Positions 13,550-14,101 of a stretch of 14,101 nucleotides of DNA are shown here, piece by piece (the stretch's first letter is position 1; each line of letters starts with the position of its first letter). The stretch spans positions 1 to 14,101 of the forward strand of contig SUVI01000113.1 in NCBI GenBank assembly GCA_015062085.1, in the 5' to 3' direction. The position numbers were made by a program, and so were the translations under genes. The notes beneath the pieces are model-generated. The model had not been told where the DNA came from and searched no databases. It saw only the letters and a program-made list of their open reading frames with translations. Origin of the DNA: Planctomycetaceae bacterium. Its GTDB lineage: Bacteria > Planctomycetota > Planctomycetia > Pirellulales > Thermoguttaceae.

Positions 13550-14101
13550 TTACTTTACTTCGAATCCTATCCCATTCGCCTTCGCATACTTTTCCGCCTC
13601 CGACCCCGCCTTCCCGCGGATCGTGAGACTGGTGCAGTCTTCGAACGCGTAATCTCCAATGCTCGTCACGCTGTTGGGGATCGTCACCGACGTGAGGCTC
13701 GTGCAGCCCATGAACGCGCCCTCTCCAATGCTCGTCACGCTGTCGGGGATCGTCACCGACGTGAGGCTCTTGCACCAGCTGAACGCGCCATCTCCAATGC
13801 TCGTCACGCTGTTGGGGATCGTCACCGACGTGAGGCTCTTGCAGCCGCGGAACGCGTAATCTCCAATGCTCGTCACGCTGTTGGGGATCGTCACTGACGT
13901 GAGGCTGGAGCAGCCCCAGAACGCTTCATTTCCAATGCTCGTCACGCTGTCGGGGATCGTCACCGACGTGAGGCTGGAGCAGCCCCAGAACGCTTCATTT
14001 CCAATGCTCGTCACGCTGTCGGGGATCGTCACCGACGTGAGGCTGGAGCAGACGTCGAACGCGGAATTTCCAATGCTCGTCACGCTGTCGGGGATCGTCA
14101 C
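13550..14101 (-). CDS. BspA-type (TpLRR, LRR_5) leucine-rich-repeat protein, 3' end only
   Basis: The gene runs off the right edge; only 184 C-terminal codons including the stop are visible. Seven 23-residue repeats (the first partial) follow the pattern LTSVTIPxSVTSIGxxAFxxCxS, the Treponema pallidum-type LRR of BspA surface proteins. Those proteins bind fibronectin, fibrinogen or other bacteria in some species and occur widely in gut and rumen bacteria. The last repeat passes into [19 protein letters not shown] and the end GFEVK, the usual BspA-type C-terminal cap. No sorting signal or membrane anchor is seen at this end. The framework is almost invariant, and differences cluster in the residues between SIG and LTS. 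The start, any signal peptide and total length are outside the window. The first codon read at the edge (GTG) is internal, not a start. Confidence 0.93.
   Translation of the reverse strand: MTIPDSVTSIGNSAFDVCSSLTSVTIPDSVTSIGNEAFWGCSSLTSVTIPDSVTSIGNEAFWGCSSLTSVTIPNSVTSIGDYAFRGCKSLTSVTIPNSVTSIGDGAFSWCKSLTSVTIPDSVTSIGEGAFMGCTSLTSVTIPNSVTSIGDYAFEDCTSLTIRGKAGSEAEKYAKANGIGFEVK
13634..14101. repeat. 69-bp tandem DNA repeats encoding the LRR units
   Basis: A core of about 45 bp (around CCAATGCTCGTCACGCTG and GGGATCGTCACCGACGTGAG) recurs every 69 bp with very few changes, and a shorter variable part separates the cores. Two adjacent units (about 13902-14041) appear to be identical at protein level and nearly so in DNA, pointing to recent duplication or gene conversion. 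Confidence 0.9.

Noticed and set aside
13634..14101. CRISPR-like periodic repeat
   Set aside because: The 69-bp periodicity is coding: one open frame gives classic TpLRR repeats and a BspA-type C-terminus.

Overview
The window looks like a chromosomal segment of a PVC-group bacterium, most likely a planctomycete of moderate GC. The pointers are a secreted protein ending in a short 'HPDSW..GG.G.I' module that I remember from many planctomycete secreted proteins, a large exported glycosidase-like protein of a type I recall from Planctomycetota and Lentisphaerae, housekeeping genes scattered singly rather than in classical operons (one his gene, two separated queuosine genes), and a BspA-type leucine-rich-repeat protein common in gut and host-associated bacteria. 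This placement is inference from memory; no 16S rRNA or marker gene is present.

Layout. 311-865 (+) encodes a small secreted Spy/CpxP-like helical protein, rich in Met and charged residues, with a collagen-like Gly-X-Y tail. It converges on queF (1068-1436, -), with a separate rho-independent terminator for each gene between them. The 380-bp gap at 1437-1816 holds a 50-bp GGGGGAC-flanked inverted-repeat element and six perfect 11-bp tandem repeats. An unrecognised 661-residue exported protein with acidic linkers (1817-3802, -) is divergent from zwf, glucose-6-phosphate dehydrogenase (about 4318-5856, +). The zwf leader carries a promoter-like element overlapped by a perfect palindrome, then a hairpin. 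A 505-bp gap with inverted repeats and dispersed-repeat copies separates zwf from the convergent queD-like gene (6362-7099, -), whose product has an acidic insertion of about 100 residues. hisA (7277-7987, -) lies upstream of queD and has a good promoter candidate.

After another gap carrying the same dispersed repeat come three tail-to-head minus-strand genes for exported proteins that could form one transcript: a CBM-like plus glycosidase-like protein (10535-13219), a small repeat-containing protein with the PDSW module (9663-10523, starting 11 nt after the previous stop), and a serine beta-lactamase-family hydrolase (8434-9573). The right edge holds the 3' end of a BspA/TpLRR protein gene (13550 to beyond 14101, -).

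Functionally, QueD and QueF catalyse the second and the last step of preQ1 synthesis (tRNA queuosine), Zwf feeds the pentose phosphate pathway, and HisA acts in histidine synthesis. The remaining genes encode exported proteins of the envelope or surroundings. I saw no rRNA, tRNA, CRISPR array, transposase, integrase or phage gene. The least explained items are the collagen-tailed Spy-like protein, the inserted QueD, the glycosidase-like/PDSW pair, and the families of intergenic repeats.
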